DNA from: Aquisalimonas lutea
GTDB taxonomy: Bacteria; Pseudomonadota; Gammaproteobacteria; Nitrococcales; Aquisalimonadaceae
DNA: 64,000 nucleotides
Direction: 5' to 3'
NCBI RefSeq assembly: GCF_030409225.1
Contig: NZ_JAUFPK010000007.1
Coordinates: 264,103 to 328,102, forward strand
Below are positions 61,805 through 64,000 of the stretch, in pieces (position 1 is the stretch's first letter; every line of letters begins with the position of its first letter). The notes beneath the pieces are model-generated. The model was not told the DNA's origin and searched no databases. It saw nothing but the letters and a program-made list of their open reading frames with translations. The position numbers and the translations under genes were made by a program.

Positions 61805-63016
61805 ATGAAGACGAAACAAAAGAGCAATGTTGGCCGGAATTACATTCCCGTTGTTGGAAAGCGGTTATTCCGGCTCGCCCTCCACTGGGCGGACGGGGCG
61901 AGGCCGGGGACAAAGCGCGCGCGCGATGCGGCGGTGAAGGCGATGCGCGGGCGCAAGCGTACGATTCGTGGCAGTCGCCGCGCGGACCGAGCGCGCGAGG
62001 TCGTCGACGAGGTAGTCGAGGCGATCCACGGCGCGCGGCGGGCACGCAATGCGCGCCGATCGCCCTCCAGGGGCAGGCGATCGGGCGCGCGCCCCGCGCC
62101 CGGTGCCACAGAGGCAGTGACGAACCGGGTGATGTGCGAAACGCCGCTCGCCGAGCGACTGCGCCAACGCACGCAACGCCGGCTCGAGGCCGTCAACCCC
62201 ATGCGCCGCGGCGCCGCGGGCGGCCACTCCCTGCAGGTCCACGTGGTGTCGGACCCCACGGAGGTGGGCTACACCGTTGTCATGGATGAGAATCGCGATA
62301 CGTATGCCGGGCGTTTCAAGGGGTGGATTGCGAATGAGGACCACCACGTCATCCGCGTCCCGGGCCGGTGGCTGCGCATGGTCCATGGCGCCGGGTTGGC
62401 GGTGGTGGATGGCCTGCTGACGCTGGACGTCTCGCCGCTCGAGAGGGCGCCGGAGGGCGTCGAGCTTTACCGGGCCGTGTGGGCAGGGCAGGGGCGGGGC
62501 TATCAGGTGCGCACGGATCACGGCTATATCGCACTGACACGCGACCCGCTGGGCGGGCCGGAGTACGCCTGCCACGGGCGAACCGCCCGCGGAGCGCTAC
62601 AGGGGCTAAAGCGCAAGGTCGATCGCATCGAGAGTGTGCGTCTTGCACCGAACGTGTCCTTGTCGCGCCTGCTGCGCGACGCGGATGCGCAAGGGATCGA
62701 GGTGCGGCTGTCCGACGCCCGCGCGGTGGGGGCGTGCCATTATGGGATTCGGGCCTGGTGCTACGCCGTTGGCCTTGACCCCGACGCCGGTCGGGCGCCG
62801 CTGCGCGCCGTGTGGGAGGGCTACAGCAAGAACCCGGCGCCGGAGGCGCGCGCGGCGATGATCTATGCGATTCGCCGCTACCGGATGCGGCCGGTGCGCG
62901 AGGCGACCGCCATGCGGCCGGCCAACGTGAGCCCACTTCGTATGGGCGTAAGGCCCCTACGGCGGGTGAGCGTGTACCCTTCAAGACCGATGCCGAGCGG
63001 TAGGCGCCTTCGGTGA
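61805..63016 (+). CDS. Arginine-rich hypothetical protein
   Basis: 403 residues. The first 110 are strongly basic (RGRKRTIRGSRRADRAREVV; RRARNARRSPSRGRRSGARP), a likely nucleic-acid-binding tail. The rest contains two similar beta-rich stretches (GGHSLQVHVVSDPTEVGYTV; YRAVWAGQGRGYQVRTDHGY) and a helical C-terminus. No family recognised. With the helicase upstream it probably belongs to a plasmid or phage satellite. A GCCTGCCGC/GCGGCAGGC hairpin at 63050-63079 follows. Confidence 0.68.
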   Translation: MKTKQKSNVGRNYIPVVGKRLFRLALHWADGARPGTKRARDAAVKAMRGRKRTIRGSRRADRAREVVDEVVEAIHGARRARNARRSPSRGRRSGARPAPGATEAVTNRVMCETPLAERLRQRTQRRLEAVNPMRRGAAGGHSLQVHVVSDPTEVGYTVVMDENRDTYAGRFKGWIANEDHHVIRVPGRWLRMVHGAGLAVVDGLLTLDVSPLERAPEGVELYRAVWAGQGRGYQVRTDHGYIALTRDPLGGPEYACHGRTARGALQGLKRKVDRIESVRLAPNVSLSRLLRDADAQGIEVRLSDARAVGACHYGIRAWCYAVGLDPDAGRAPLRAVWEGYSKNPAPEARAAMIYAIRRYRMRPVREATAMRPANVSPLRMGVRPLRRVSVYPSRPMPSGRRLR

Positions 63017-63049
63017 GGGCCACCGGGTCGCGATGATTCCCACGAGAAC

Positions 63050-63079
63050 GCCTGCCGCGCACCGAGGGGGGCGGCAGGC
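63050..63079 (+). terminator. Hairpin after the basic protein gene
   Basis: GCCTGCCGC pairs perfectly with GCGGCAGGC around a 12-base G-rich loop; no T-tract. Confidence 0.5.
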
Positions 63080-63164
63080 TCGCCCGCCTTTGATCCTTGG
63101 CCTGCGCGTCCGGGACGCGCTGTGACGTTGGCTCTTCAGCTGCATCCCCGGTCAATAGAGACCT

Positions 63165-63432
63165 CTCGAAGCGGGGCAATGGATTTGCCGAGGAGATCTT
63201 TCCCGCTGCGACCGTCAATGCGCGGGTGTATTTGTGGACGTGGAATCTCTACCGGGTCCGCAGACCTCCTGGTTGTGTGACATCGTACAGATCCCATCCA
63301 CTCACTGAGCTAGAGTGTGCAGTGCGCTTCGCCAGGGAGGCCCGCTACTTTTCTCCTTTAGCGGGCATGATGACCTCCACCAAGGTCATGTTGGCCCCGG
63401 CTTCTTGCCCCCGAAGGCCGGGGCCCTTTTGT
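63165..63432 (+). ncRNA. Diverged third noncoding module with hairpin RNA
   Basis: CGAAGCGGGGCAATGGATTT at 63168 and CCCGCTGCGACCGTCAATGC align with module A. The 3' part has three stems: GCCCGCTA/TAGCGGGC (63340-63366, loop CTTTTCTCCTT), ATGACCT/AGGTCAT (63370-63389, loop CCACCA) and a terminator GGCCCCGGCTTC/GAAGGCCGGGGCC (63393-63425, loop TTGCCCC), then CTTTTGTTTT. Loops are again pyrimidine- and C-rich. TAGAGT at 63311-63316 is a possible -10. Confidence 0.5.
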
Positions 63433-63842
63433 TTTCGTCCCTGCAGAGCATTGGCACCAGCGCGGACCCGCGCACCTGGGCCGGGGCCACTCGCAAACAT
63501 AGGGCTCAAAGTGTGAAGTGTGTAACATTTTTGCGACAGCAAAGGGTTGCGCTTAGCGCTTGGCTTTCGCAGCGAAGGGATGAAGTACCCCGCCCGAAGT
63601 CATCCGGGGCGAACAGGAAGCCGGTCTTGCTGAGCCGATGTATTGCCGTGGTCACGTCGGTTGGCGGGTGCAATGTTCCTTCCGACATTCCGCAATCCAG
63701 CAAAGGCGATCGGTGCCACGCACGGCGAACCGCTGGCGGATCTGCTGTGCCGCCTGTGCACTCCTTGGAGCCTACAGCTGACCGGCGGAGAAGTTGATGG
63801 CGGATCAGCAACGCCGCGCAGTGGCTTTCGCGCCCCCGAATG
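63433..63842. other. Gap without recognisable gene
   Basis: About 410 bp; open frames on both strands lack recognisable products. Confidence 0.35.
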
Positions 63843-64000
63843 TCAGCTCGCCACCTGTCCGTGGGCGTCGAGGTTCTCCCGCAGGAACTCCCGGAACACG
63901 CGGACCCGTGCCGGTGCGTCGCGTCCGCCGAGCGTAATGGCGTAGAGCGTGCCCTCGGATACGTACCACTCCGGCAGGACCCGTTGGACAGCGCCCGAAG
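63843..64000 (-). CDS. LysR-type regulator, C-terminal end (runs off the right edge)
   Basis: The last 51 codons on the minus strand read VQRVLPEWYVSEGTLYAITL, then GGRDAPARVRVFREFLRENL and a stop at 63843. This is the closing segment of a LysR effector domain in the CrgA/DmlR-like subgroup. Its start lies outside the window. Confidence 0.75.
   Translation of the reverse strand, partial: SGAVQRVLPEWYVSEGTLYAITLGGRDAPARVRVFREFLRENLDAHGQVAS

Noticed and set aside
63506..63811. 101-codon minus-strand frame
   Set aside because: No domain and no start signal; overlaps an area of mixed composition.

Overview
The window looks like a chromosome segment from a GC-rich gammaproteobacterium. Two syntenic signs support this: the pepA-holC-small ORF-valS order on the minus strand (as in pseudomonads and halophilic relatives), and its divergent arrangement with lptF-lptG on the plus strand. 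I cannot name the genus; Ectothiorhodospiraceae- or Halomonas-like is an inference.

Layout. Positions 1-5600 are core genome: valS (5' end only), a small conserved ORF, holC, pepA, lptF, lptG and an RDD membrane protein. At 5631-5674 lies the 3' third of a tRNA-Glu(CTC) gene with no 5' half, next to a 15-bp inverted repeat. This is the signature of a tRNA-targeted integration, and everything to its right reads as accessory or rearranged DNA. 5900-9750 holds a truncated group II intron, an endonuclease I gene, a frameshifted SRAP gene and repeated, highly structured noncoding modules. 9900-23500 is a signalling island: four GGDEF proteins (two also EAL, one of them frameshifted), a GAF protein, a membrane coiled-coil protein, a periplasmic binding protein translationally coupled to a GGDEF-EAL protein, and a KaiC-KaiB pair. 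23700-32300 is an acyl-CoA catabolic cluster: TetR, biotin-dependent carboxylase beta and alpha subunits, MaoC hydratase and CitE-type lyase, diverging from a LivK-type binding protein and an acyl-CoA dehydrogenase. Its gene set matches the mycobacterial leucine operon. 32480-33500 is a second TetR with a divergent DUF4242 gene. 33650-34430 has an IS3 remnant and a second copy of the noncoding modules. 35100-39900 is an outer-membrane lipoprotein operon (LpoB-like, TPR, YcfL-like). 40290-40800 is a DUF2938 gene with integron-cassette-like borders. 41270-48000 is an amidase, a cyclase and a TRAP transporter with a divergent LysR. 48300-51800 has a DsbA-type isomerase, OsmC, a methyltransferase and an intact SRAP gene. 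51900-54440 carries IS1595 and IS3 relics, H-NS and a CAP-domain pseudogene. 55440-56640 is a Xre-RES toxin-antitoxin unit. 56770-63020 looks plasmid-derived (large replication-type helicase, basic protein of unknown function). A third, diverged noncoding module lies at 63140-63430, and a LysR gene runs off the right edge.

Most interesting points: (1) a family of short RNAs predicted from near-identical copies at about 9032-9148 and 34312-34427, each with three hairpins plus a terminator hairpin and C-rich loops behind an extended -10 promoter, accompanied by a related module seen at three loci; (2) the combination of KaiBC, c-di-GMP enzymes and a binding protein; (3) a Mycobacterium-type leucine pathway in a proteobacterial context, with matching operators in front of the tetR operon and the divergent binding-protein gene.
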